Position numbers and translations under genes: made by a program | The notes under the pieces: model-generated | Databases searched by the model: none | Told to the model about the DNA's origin: nothing | The model's input: the letters and a program-made list of their open reading frames with translations, nothing else | Part shown: positions 17,811 through 25,240 of the stretch, piece by piece | How positions within the stretch are numbered: the stretch's first letter is position 1 | Layout: each line of letters begins with the position of its first letter | Assembly: GCA_022821965.1 (NCBI GenBank) | Contig: JAJECN010000015.1 | Coordinates: forward strand, 304,785-368,784 | Direction of reading: 5' to 3' | Length of the DNA stretch: 64,000 nucleotides | Origin: Candidatus Poribacteria bacterium | GTDB lineage: Bacteria; Poribacteria; WGA-4E; WGA-3G

Positions 17811-18068
17811 AATTATTTGCTTCTTGTTTTTATTTTCTGGTTAATCACATGCTGTAACTGACTATTGCTCTATTACTGCATTCATTGTAATTTTGTGGAA
17901 GTTAGTATTGGATTGCTGAAATGGGTTTAATTCTCTCTGAACAACTGTGGAGGTGGTATTGGATCAAATCCTACATAAGGATCGTGGAAACTTATTATAG
18001 CGATAGCACGCCGGAAAAATATCTGTCCCCATCATGGTGATGAACTCTTAATTACCGCAAAATATACC
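17811..18068. other. Intergenic stretch with nothing recognised
   Basis: AT-rich gap between the toxin-antitoxin operon and the minus-strand terminator. No open frame with a ribosome binding site, tRNA fold or clear repeat was seen. It probably includes the promoter of the MNT-HepT/CoxE-like pair only if transcription starts downstream of the terminator at 17772-17810. Confidence 0.4.
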
Positions 18069-18320
18069 CTATCTCGGTGACGCTGCCAATAGTGCCTTTT
18101 CAATAGCAATAGGCAGTTGAATTAAGTGAAAACGGTTAGTTGTATAGGCATAGTCCTCGCCACTTTCATCTATGACGCGGATATAGCCGTGGTTTGCTGC
18201 TTTGGTATCACGAATAACGCGATATACCTTTCCTACCTCAAGAGAAACCGGATAGCCTTCGTTATTAAGACATAAGCCGAATTGCGGAAGTCGATTCTCT
18301 TTCACTTGTTTATCTACCAT
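18069..18320 (-). CDS. Small protein, third gene of the MazF operon
   Basis: An 83-residue protein that I do not recognise with confidence. Its middle (VSLEVGKVYRVIRDTKAANHGYIRVIDESGEDYAY) looks like a small SH3-like beta barrel. The ATG overlaps the stop of the MazF-type gene by 7 bases (ATGGTAG), so translation is coupled. There is no signal peptide or membrane segment. It could be an accessory or second regulator of the toxin, or an unrelated passenger. It is the last gene before the minus-strand terminator near 17.8 kb. Confidence 0.7.
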   Translation of the reverse strand: MVDKQVKENRLPQFGLCLNNEGYPVSLEVGKVYRVIRDTKAANHGYIRVIDESGEDYAYTTNRFHLIQLPIAIEKALLAASPR

Positions 18321-18688
18321 ATTTTCACGAGAGTCCCAACGATTTGTAGAACCTGATTCAGTGTATCGTTAGGCATCTCGCCTGCGTACCTTGCTCCTCT
18401 TTCTAACCAATCAAGGCTCTTGATATGATCGGCCTGAATAACGCCGGTCAATTCAATAAATCCTGTGAAGTCTTTGTTGCGGATCGCCACCCTCGGTGGA
18501 ATAGAGACATCAAGATCTTTTCGATAAGGCGCGCGGCGCGTTGTAATTGGACACATAATCGCTAGCCATAACCTGCGATTATACTGTTCATCTGATAGGA
18601 CAAGCGCGGGACGCTCATTTGCTTGCTCATGTCCTGCTTGTGGATCGAAGTCAATCCAGACTATATCACCGCGCCGGGGTGTATACAT
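18314..18688 (-). CDS. MazF/PemK-family endoribonuclease toxin
   Basis: A 124-residue MazF-family toxin, which cleaves single-stranded RNA at short motifs. It shows the N-terminal RRGDIVWIDFDPQAGHEQANERPALVLS pattern in pieces: the GDIVWIDF strand, the GHEQANERPALVLSD loop with the catalytic Arg region, then CPITTR as the third strand and the VIQADHIKSLDW helix. Length and motif order fit the family well. It lies 8 bases after the proposed antitoxin and overlaps the 83-residue gene downstream. It is probably autoregulated with its partner, although the partner lacks a visible DNA-binding domain. Confidence 0.92.
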   Translation of the reverse strand: MYTPRRGDIVWIDFDPQAGHEQANERPALVLSDEQYNRRLWLAIMCPITTRRAPYRKDLDVSIPPRVAIRNKDFTGFIELTGVIQADHIKSLDWLERGARYAGEMPNDTLNQVLQIVGTLVKIW

Positions 18689-18696
18689 AATAGTAC

Positions 18697-18930
18697 TTAC
18701 CAGACCTCCTTGCCTACTGGCCGTCCTGTATCCACTTCACCAGAAAAATCTGGGTCTGGTACTTTGGAACTCGGTTCGGGTATGTTTTCGAGGAGTTCCT
18801 CTAATGTATAATCTGGGGGTGGCACGGGCTTGCTCTTTTTTTTCGGTGGTGGCACATCGCTGTTTGCCGCTGCCCTCTTCTGATCAGGTAAACTCGGTTT
18901 TGGGGCTTTTGATGAAATTTTCTCTGACAT
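18697..18930 (-). CDS. MazE-like antitoxin without a recognisable DNA-binding domain
   Basis: A 77-residue protein encoded just before the MazF-type toxin. Its C-terminal part (YTLEELLENIPEP ... GRPVGKEVW) matches the toxin-wrapping tail of MazE/PemI antitoxins, including the closing GxxVW. The N-terminal 40 residues are a Lys/Pro/Ser-rich, probably disordered stretch (PKKKSKPVPPPD) instead of the SpoVT/AbrB fold expected there. GGAGTTACTACA precedes the ATG, supporting the start; no longer in-frame extension with a ribosome site was seen. It may neutralise the toxin but not repress the promoter by the usual route. Confidence 0.75.
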   Translation of the reverse strand: MSEKISSKAPKPSLPDQKRAAANSDVPPPKKKSKPVPPPDYTLEELLENIPEPSSKVPDPDFSGEVDTGRPVGKEVW

Positions 18931-19044
18931 TGTAGTAACTCCTTTTCGCCGACAGGGAAGTCAAATGCTGTAGTTTTTAGGTGGATCCTGTTTAAGTCTA
19001 ACATATTTCAAATCCGCTTGCAAATGAAAATTCGCTAAATCAGG

Positions 19045-20976
19045 CTACGGCCAGAAGTTATACATCGGCTGCTGTGTAACCACACTGACAAGGCTCCAGA
19101 TACCACCGACCGTAAAATCACCCAACATCAACCCAATCGCGAACATCACTAACTGCTGCGATGCACGCGGTCCACCAATCTTTAGAACACTCCACTTGAT
19201 AATCGAACTCACCAACATACAGCTCCATAAATACCGCATCCCCCAATCACTGGAGACAACAAACCCGATTGGATGGAAGGGCCACCAGAAGAAACGCGCC
19301 CGCATAAACATCAGGAGCGTCGAAAAGAGTAAACCGAAGACGATACCACCAGTGGCATAGAAATTCGGCTCCGTCGGGTAATAGATCCAACGCTGAAGTC
19401 CATTAAACACTCGCCCACCGAAACCTGTTGCCCAACTACTGCTCCCACTCATGTTCAAAGCACCATACGTGTAAAAGAGATAGAGGATAACCCCAAATAC
19501 CATCACAGCAGCGAACCCTGAGACACCTAATAGCGCGAAGAACAACCGCCGCGGTGCGATCCCAGAACGTTCCGAGAGTTTGAAACCTTCTAACTGATGC
19601 GGCATCGGGTTGCTTGTATAGCTCCGATTGAACCAACGGTAGAGTGTCAGAGCAACGAGATTGTTTGTGCCAAGCATCCGCGTCCCGAAGCTGTCAACGA
19701 GAATATGATGGTTCGGCATATTTTCCATCGCATGCACCGGAAATCCCTGTTCTGCACGCATCCGTGTGAGCACTAAGACGATGATGAGATAAATTGCGAA
19801 AAAGAGCGGAATCAACCAGAAGGACATACCAATGCGTCCCGAAAAAATAAAAAGGAAGACAAGCCCTCCGACAATGCCCCAGAGCGCAAACCTATAGGAA
19901 ATAGGTTCATCGGCATCTTCACCTGTACGGCGACGCGCGATACGGAATACACCTCGGAAATGACGCAGATTCAGCACTAATACGGAGATGAAAATCCCTA
20001 TGGCAGCACCAAAGCACTGCCGATCAATGTAGGGAAATCCCGGTAGGCTGGATAACCCAGCAGCACTCGCAAAAACTAACTGCGCCTTGTAAAAAATAAA
20101 GAAAAACCAACTGGAGAACGAAAGATCGAGCGGCATCAACAGCCCAAGCCCTATAACGAATGGGTAGTAGGACATGCTGACACCACCGATGGCGTTCCAA
20201 GGTTTTTCCGTGAACAGATGTCCAAACCCACGCCAACCACCGATGCGCTTAATGGGTAAGGTAGGAAGCGTCGGATACAGAAAACTCAAACCGTTGAGAA
20301 TAGCAATAGAGGCCGCGATCCCAAATCCGAGCCATGTAATGCGGTGCGAAAACAGCGATTTCGTATTGTGAGTGACGTGGAACGCAATCTGCGTTATCGG
20401 ATAGGCAAGCCGTTCGCGTTCTACCCACTGTTTCCGCAAGATGACGTTGATGCACAACATCACAAGGATAAGCACTGTCATGAACGCTGCCCAAGACAAG
20501 ATTGGCACTATCCACGCACCGAGGATATCCAGTGTAGAAAGATTAGATTCACCCGTATAATATCCTGTCAACGCTTTTGGGTCGTCCACAAGAAGCCACT
20601 TCGGAAGGTAATCCCAGAAGAGTTGTTTCCATTCATTTTCGGGGGTTGCGAACCAGAAAGCGTGCCCGATGGTCGTGACGAGAATCGTCATCAGCGTAAT
20701 AGAGGGAAAAGCACACGCCGTGCTGAGTAGAATGTATATTGTGAGGAGTTCCGCGTCGGTGAATAATCGGCGGCGAGTCGCAATATTGAGAAGGGTAAAG
20801 GCAAAAACAACAAAGACGACGTTGTAAAACGGCACGGCGTAAGTATTCAGTGCGTAACCTACAAGCCCAACTTCGCCCGCAATGATCCAGTAAAAATTAA
20901 ACGGAATCAACACGAGCGTAATAGCAATAGATTTCCATGTCACACCGTGTGATTTTGGGGGGTCATCAACCTTCAT
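19045..20976 (-). CDS. Large polytopic membrane protein (DUF6785/DUF6784-like)
   Basis: A 643-residue integral membrane protein with about a dozen or more hydrophobic segments, beginning SIAITLVLIPFNFYWIIAG. A long loop with conserved-looking charged motifs (RAEQGFPVHAMENMPNHH) lies between helices near residue 420. It resembles the DUF6785/DUF6784 proteins, which are distantly like oligopeptide transporters (OPT); they are frequent in Poribacteria, Planctomycetes and Armatimonadetes and have no established substrate. The ATG lies within the last codons of the upstream MNT-HepT gene (11-base overlap), so translation is coupled. Transport is inferred from topology. Confidence 0.75.
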   Translation of the reverse strand: MKVDDPPKSHGVTWKSIAITLVLIPFNFYWIIAGEVGLVGYALNTYAVPFYNVVFVVFAFTLLNIATRRRLFTDAELLTIYILLSTACAFPSITLMTILVTTIGHAFWFATPENEWKQLFWDYLPKWLLVDDPKALTGYYTGESNLSTLDILGAWIVPILSWAAFMTVLILVMLCINVILRKQWVERERLAYPITQIAFHVTHNTKSLFSHRITWLGFGIAASIAILNGLSFLYPTLPTLPIKRIGGWRGFGHLFTEKPWNAIGGVSMSYYPFVIGLGLLMPLDLSFSSWFFFIFYKAQLVFASAAGLSSLPGFPYIDRQCFGAAIGIFISVLVLNLRHFRGVFRIARRRTGEDADEPISYRFALWGIVGGLVFLFIFSGRIGMSFWLIPLFFAIYLIIVLVLTRMRAEQGFPVHAMENMPNHHILVDSFGTRMLGTNNLVALTLYRWFNRSYTSNPMPHQLEGFKLSERSGIAPRRLFFALLGVSGFAAVMVFGVILYLFYTYGALNMSGSSSWATGFGGRVFNGLQRWIYYPTEPNFYATGGIVFGLLFSTLLMFMRARFFWWPFHPIGFVVSSDWGMRYLWSCMLVSSIIKWSVLKIGGPRASQQLVMFAIGLMLGDFTVGGIWSLVSVVTQQPMYNFWP

Positions 20977-21907
20977 GAGTGCCTTCGGTTTCGGTTAAAA
21001 AGGCGATCAACGTATCCAGTTCTTTAGAAACGGTTGCAAATAGGTCTCCAATCGGTTTGGCATGTTCTTCGGCTTTTTCGTAAATCAACTCATAGCGATA
21101 AATGTTATTGACTTTGTGTCGGAAGTCTAAAAGTTCTTTTAATCTTGATAAAGTGTTTGGGGAAATCACGGGTGGACGTTCTGATTGCCGTTCTGCCATT
21201 TGTTCAAGTAGATCGTTATGCCAGCGATGCCCTCCCGGTATTTGCATATCTACCTCACGGGCAATTCGCTCAAAAATTCTCTCAATGCCGCTGTAAACTT
21301 CAGCGAGATCAGAAGCGATTGTCTTTTCTACATATTTTTTGTGATTAGCGGCAATGATTTCAATATCTTGTAATGCATTCGCGATGCCTCGGACGGTTCT
21401 TTCTATTTTTGTGCGTTCATCAGAGATGCGTTGAATGAGTTTGTTCCGATTCACTATGTAAGTTTCTCCATTTTCCGGGACTGATGTGTTTACCAGTGTG
21501 AGAATGTCTGTTCCTGCTTTATCGATAGGGACAGCTTGACTCAGAATCCGCTCACGGAATAAACTGTTAATGGATTTAAAGTTAATAATATCTATCTTAA
21601 ACTCGGAACTCAAGCCTTTTGTCTCCCAGAGCGCGTCCAAGCATTTGTTATATGAGACCCCCCAAACAACAATATCAATATCTGAGTTTTCGGTGAACCG
21701 TTCCGGTTCAGTGAGAGATCCGAAGACAGCAACTTTCGTCGCACCAAAGTCTCGATAAAGGACAGTAGCAAGACGACGCGCGGTCTCCCACGCGCGTTGG
21801 AGCAGCTCTTTATCAACTTGACGATTTTCCCACTGACGTTTAAGATTTTCCCTGCATTCAGCGAGTTCTGATGGAGACATTTTGCCTGTCGTAGTTGCGT
21901 TTTGCAT
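20966..21907 (-). CDS. Single-chain MNT-HepT protein, copy 2
   Basis: A 313-residue paralogue of the protein at 16767-17720, with the same order: nucleotidyltransferase with Gly63-Ser64 and Asp76/Asp78 (SDIDIVVWG), then a HEPN-like helical domain. Its HEPN motif reads Arg263-x4-Asn268-x-Tyr270, again Asn where HepT has the catalytic His. The two copies are clearly homologous throughout (shared LAECR, LLQRAW, DFGAT, LDALWET and SEFKID). The weak Shine-Dalgarno AGGGG lies in the arm of a hairpin 5 bases upstream of the ATG. Its stop overlaps the DUF6785-like gene. Role unknown; it could modify a target by AMP transfer or be a decayed toxin-antitoxin fusion. Confidence 0.75.
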   Translation of the reverse strand: MQNATTTGKMSPSELAECRENLKRQWENRQVDKELLQRAWETARRLATVLYRDFGATKVAVFGSLTEPERFTENSDIDIVVWGVSYNKCLDALWETKGLSSEFKIDIINFKSINSLFRERILSQAVPIDKAGTDILTLVNTSVPENGETYIVNRNKLIQRISDERTKIERTVRGIANALQDIEIIAANHKKYVEKTIASDLAEVYSGIERIFERIAREVDMQIPGGHRWHNDLLEQMAERQSERPPVISPNTLSRLKELLDFRHKVNNIYRYELIYEKAEEHAKPIGDLFATVSKELDTLIAFLTETEGTHEG

Positions 21908-21910
21908 GTT

Positions 21911-21938
21911 TAAAAACCCCTGACTATTTGGGTTTTTT
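21911..21938 (-). promoter_or_regulatory. Hairpin covering the ribosome binding site of MNT-HepT copy 2
   Basis: On the minus strand AAAAACCC pairs with GGGGTTTTT, 9-base loop, only 4 bases before the ATG. The only Shine-Dalgarno-like bases (AGGGG) are in the 3' arm, so the start site is sequestered. The same hairpin could also act as a terminator for the E1-alpha gene upstream. Confidence 0.45.
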
Positions 21939-21945
21939 GAAGTCA

Positions 21946-21988
21946 GGCGAGGTTGCTATAGGAAATACCCAAGCAAAAACACCTCGCC
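21946..21988. repeat. Inverted repeat GGCGAGGT / ACCTCGCC
   Basis: Perfect 8-bp arms at 21946-21953 and 21981-21988 between the E1-alpha gene and MNT-HepT copy 2. A second small inverted pair (CCTGACT...AGTCAGG) overlaps its left side. Confidence 0.45.
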
Positions 21989-22024
21989 AGCAAGGGCGAA
22001 CCCAATTAGAGTTCTGTATCATAA

Positions 22025-23011
22025 TCACGGCTGAATGGAGCCAGCGTATACGTCATTCAAAGCGTCTTCTGGAAGCGGTTCAGGGCTGCTCTTGGCGAAT
22101 TCAAGTGCCTCCTCAAGTTCGTTTGCGAGTTCCGTCTCCAGTGCTGAGAGTTCATCTTCGCTCACACCCTCTTCTTCAGTGAGGACTTGAACAAGTCTCC
22201 GAATCGGATCCCGTTGCCGTTCCTGCTCTTGTACCTCTTCACGGTCGCGATAGGATGTACCGGGGTCACCGATATGATGCCCACGGAATCTGTAGGTATC
22301 GCAGTTGAGGAGCGTTGGTCCGCCGCCTTCACGTGCCCGTGTGACGGCTTCATCGGCCGCAGCGTAGACCTTGAGCACATCGTTCCCATCGACGGTGAGA
22401 CCGGGCATGTCATAAGCAGGGGCGCGAACAGCAGCAATATCCTCTACCCGCTGATGCTCCCGTTGCGGTGTTCCCATACCGAACCGATTGTTTTCACAGA
22501 CAAAAACGACCGGTAGTTCCCAAACAGCCGCGAGATTAAGCGTCTCATGGAATACGCCTTGATTCGTCGCGCCATCGCCAAAAAAGGACACTGCCACTTG
22601 CTTCGTGCCGCGTAGTTTCGCGGAGAGTGCAGCACCCGCAGCGAGTGGAATGCCCGCACCGACAACGCCATTGGCACCCAAAATACCGGTCTCTTTATCG
22701 GCAATGTGCATCGAACCACCCTTCCCTTTACAATAGCCGGTCGTGCGTGCGAACAATTCTGCCATCATCCGATCGCGTTTGCCACCCTTTGCGATGAGGT
22801 GACCGTGACCGCGATGTGTGCTGGTGATGTAATCATCGTCTTCCAAATGCGCACAAACCCCGACTGCTGTGGCTTCCTCACCAATATAGAGGTGAAGGAA
22901 GCCGGGAAGTTGACCACTTTGATAAAGTGTCCCCGCGGCTTCTTCAAATTGACGAATCTCTAACATTTTACGATACATGAAGAGCATCTGCTCTTTACTC
23001 GGTTTCGACAT
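22025..23011 (-). CDS. Thiamine-diphosphate dehydrogenase E1 component, alpha subunit
   Basis: A 328-residue E1-alpha protein of the pyruvate/acetoin/branched-chain 2-oxoacid dehydrogenase family. The ThDP motif is complete (GDGATNQG ... VCENN), as are THRGHGH and the phosphorylation-loop-like segment RFRGHHIGDPG. It would decarboxylate a 2-oxoacid (or cleave acetoin) with a beta subunit and E2. No E1-beta, E2 or E3 gene is in the window, so it is a single gene here and its substrate is uncertain. The start at 23011 has AAAGGAATT before it; the longer frame to 23236 would overlap the SRAP gene and adds Arg-rich sequence unlike the family. Confidence 0.9.
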   Translation of the reverse strand: MSKPSKEQMLFMYRKMLEIRQFEEAAGTLYQSGQLPGFLHLYIGEEATAVGVCAHLEDDDYITSTHRGHGHLIAKGGKRDRMMAELFARTTGYCKGKGGSMHIADKETGILGANGVVGAGIPLAAGAALSAKLRGTKQVAVSFFGDGATNQGVFHETLNLAAVWELPVVFVCENNRFGMGTPQREHQRVEDIAAVRAPAYDMPGLTVDGNDVLKVYAAADEAVTRAREGGGPTLLNCDTYRFRGHHIGDPGTSYRDREEVQEQERQRDPIRRLVQVLTEEEGVSEDELSALETELANELEEALEFAKSSPEPLPEDALNDVYAGSIQP

Positions 23012-23075
23012 AATTCCTTTCCTGTCTCGGCGTAAGCGTTGAGGACACTTTGCCGGTTTCATAGCCGTTTGGTTA

Positions 23076-23780
23076 TTATGTAATTTCAAAAGGAGCGATA
23101 CATTCCGGTGAATTGTTCGTAGGACGATTAACGAATCTTGACACCGGGTACGCTTCCATCTCCTCATCAGAATAAGGGACAAGAAGCGATTGAAGTGCAC
23201 TGCTCGGTTGTGCCTCTGCCGCAAGCCACTCCTCATAAGCGTCTTGTGGCAAAATCACAGGCATTCTATGGTGAATTTCTTCCAACAAAGCGTTCGGTGG
23301 GCATGTAATAATAGTGCAGGAACGGAGCGGTTCATCCATATCCTGCGATTGCCATGTCTCCCACAACCCCGCGAGCGCGAACGGTTTCTGAGATTTAAGA
23401 CGGATGTAGACCGGTTGTTTAAGCCTGTCACCGGGTATCTTTTGCCATTCGTAGTAGCCATCTGCTAAGATGAGACATCTCTTGTGTTTGTAGGCATTTC
23501 GGAACGAAGGTTTTTCCGAAAGCGTTTCCGAACGGGCGTTAATCATTCTGTTTCCAATCTTCGGATCTTTCGCCCAAGACGGAATGAGTCCCCAGTGAAA
23601 AAATTCCACCTGTTTCGCATCTACGGATTCCACTGTATCAGGCGATGTATTTGCAATAACAGCCACATCTTGTGTCGGTGAGATATTGTAGCGCGGGGAC
23701 AAGTTCACCGGTACTTCAAAGTTAAAGAAAGTTTGACTTAACGCTTCAGTATCACTTGTAAGAGTAAATCGTCCACACAT
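23076..23780 (-). CDS. SRAP-domain protein (HMCES/YedK family)
   Basis: A 234-residue protein of the SOS-response-associated peptidase (SRAP) family, which forms a DNA-protein crosslink at abasic sites in single-stranded DNA. The catalytic Cys2 is exposed after removal of Met1 (MCGRFTLT). Other family positions are present: RYNISPTQ, MINARSET (Asn-Ala-Arg), LADGYYEW (Glu) and EIHHRMPVIL (His). The length is typical. It lies 65 bases upstream of the E1-alpha start on the same strand and downstream of an SDR gene, with no obvious functional link. Confidence 0.93.
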   Translation of the reverse strand: MCGRFTLTSDTEALSQTFFNFEVPVNLSPRYNISPTQDVAVIANTSPDTVESVDAKQVEFFHWGLIPSWAKDPKIGNRMINARSETLSEKPSFRNAYKHKRCLILADGYYEWQKIPGDRLKQPVYIRLKSQKPFALAGLWETWQSQDMDEPLRSCTIITCPPNALLEEIHHRMPVILPQDAYEEWLAAEAQPSSALQSLLVPYSDEEMEAYPVSRFVNRPTNNSPECIAPFEIT

Positions 23781-23833
23781 TTCGTATCTCCTGAAAAAAC
23801 ATAGACACAGGTGTCCACTTCTACAAAACTACC

Positions 23834-24673
23834 CTACGTATCTTTTTTCGATTGCGGAACAAGAATATCGTCTCTCCAACGAAGACGGAAAGATGGGCGC
23901 ACGAGTGCTTCTGGAGACTGAAGAGTTAAACCGCCGTCCGCAGTCAAGACGATGCCCGTAACGAAATCCGCCTCATCAGATGCCAAAAAAAGCGCAGCGT
24001 TGGCAATGTCTTCGGGTTTCCCATAGCGTCCAATCGGATAGCAATCACGGGAGGCTTGCTCCTCCAGTGTATCCTCAGCGAGAGAGGCTTCACCGCGTTC
24101 GCCGACAATCTGTCCAGGGGCAATAGCGTTCGCTCGGATACCTTCCCTGCCGTAATCAAGTGCAATGCTGCGAGTCAAGGCGTTCAAGCCACCTTTTCCT
24201 GCGCCGTAAAGCCCAAATCCCGGGTTCGTAATTGTGGCGTTGACCGTAGAAATAAAGACTAAAGAACCACCGCCGTTACGAATCATTTCTGGAATACAAT
24301 ACTTTGCACCGAGCCATGGACCGCCGAGCGTCACACCGAGGCTTTCATTCCACTCTTCGGGCGTGAATTCAATCGCTTTTTTCGTGTAGGAGTGGGCAGC
24401 ATTATGGACAAGGGTTGTTATTTTCCCATAGTTCGACAAAGCCGTTTTGACGAGTGTCTGCCAAGTCGTTTCATCGGCGACATCTCCCATGACAGCGACC
24501 GCTTGTCGACCAGCATCCTGAATGCGGTTTACAGTTTCAACAAGTTTTTGCTCGCGGCGGCGCGTGTTAACGACCACTTTCGCACCTTCGCAAGCGAACC
24601 TATATGCAGTCGCCGCCCCGATACCACCCCAAGCAGCACCCGCGACAATCGCAACCTTTCCTTCCAATCTCAT
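23834..24673 (-). CDS. Short-chain dehydrogenase/reductase
   Basis: A 279-residue SDR with the NAD(P)-binding start VAIVAGAAWGGIG, the NNAG-equivalent HNAA, the catalytic Ser in VFISTVN and the YGAGKGG Tyr/Lys pair. The C-terminal segment (DEADFVTGIVLTADGG) is typical of classical 3-oxoacyl-reductase-like SDRs. A C-terminal tail of about 25 residues (PSFRLRWRDDILVP) extends beyond the usual end. The substrate is unknown. A second SDR at 36829 has the same arrangement but differs in sequence. Confidence 0.92.
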   Translation of the reverse strand: MRLEGKVAIVAGAAWGGIGAATAYRFACEGAKVVVNTRRREQKLVETVNRIQDAGRQAVAVMGDVADETTWQTLVKTALSNYGKITTLVHNAAHSYTKKAIEFTPEEWNESLGVTLGGPWLGAKYCIPEMIRNGGGSLVFISTVNATITNPGFGLYGAGKGGLNALTRSIALDYGREGIRANAIAPGQIVGERGEASLAEDTLEEQASRDCYPIGRYGKPEDIANAALFLASDEADFVTGIVLTADGGLTLQSPEALVRPSFRLRWRDDILVPQSKKDT

Positions 24674-24827
24674 AGTTGATCCTTTCCCTCTAAGGAATTA
24701 CACAAATTCCCCTCGTCTATTAGCGTTGTTTACAATTAGTCTTAGAGGGGATTACGGTTCGATTTCCACTATTTTAGCGTAACCCTTCAAAAATATCAAG
24801 CAGATTTTCGCACAATTTTCGTTTTTA

Positions 24828-24836
24828 TGCTACAAT
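24828..24836 (+). promoter_or_regulatory. Extended -10 promoter element (TGCTACAAT)
   Basis: TGC followed by TACAAT is a good extended -10. The -35 region (TTCGCA around 24807) is poor. Transcription would begin about 30 bases before the GTG start at 24869, supporting that start. Confidence 0.4.
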
Positions 24837-24868
24837 GTATAGTAATCGTAATGAAGGGAGAAACTCGT

Positions 24869-25228
24869 GTGAAATCAGCGATAAAAGAATGGCTTGAAGA
24901 TTGTATCGAAAAACTTAAGATGGGCGAGTTGACCGAGGCGGACCTGCGCAATGTAACTGCTGTCTTGAATTCGGAAAAGCAGTTGATTCTCTATCTCTAT
25001 TCTAAGTCAACGAACCTACGCTCACCGCTTGGCGGGTGGGCTTTGTACGACGCAACCGCACCCGATGAACCTGTGCTACCCTCGCAAGAGGCACCCTATG
25101 CATCAGTACTGGATGCGGTTAACGACGGATGGAGGATTGTCCAATTTCCACGTCCTGAACTCTACAACTTTACGGATGTTGACAACGCCTATCTTACTTA
25201 TGAGTTTATTTTAGAAAAATTTGTATAA
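24869..25228 (+). CDS. Uncharacterised cytoplasmic protein, paired with the dioxygenase
   Basis: A 119-residue protein I do not recognise. The N-terminal 45 residues are helical (AIKEWLEDCIEKLK, LTEADLRNVTAVLN) and the rest looks alpha/beta (QLILYLYSK, GWRIVQFPRPELYNF). No signal, metal motif or repeat was seen. GTG at 24869 is chosen because AAGGGAG lies 8 bases upstream and an extended -10 lies about 35 bases upstream; ATG at 24851 and 24827 are alternatives. It ends 12 bases before the dioxygenase gene and is likely its operon partner. Confidence 0.65.
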   Translation: MKSAIKEWLEDCIEKLKMGELTEADLRNVTAVLNSEKQLILYLYSKSTNLRSPLGGWALYDATAPDEPVLPSQEAPYASVLDAVNDGWRIVQFPRPELYNFTDVDNAYLTYEFILEKFV

Positions 25229-25240
25229 AGGAAGAACGCG

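Noticed and set aside
22025-23236. Long form of the E1-alpha protein with 75 extra N-terminal residues
   Set aside because: The extension overlaps the SRAP gene, is Arg-rich and unlike the family; the ATG at 23011 has a good ribosome site.
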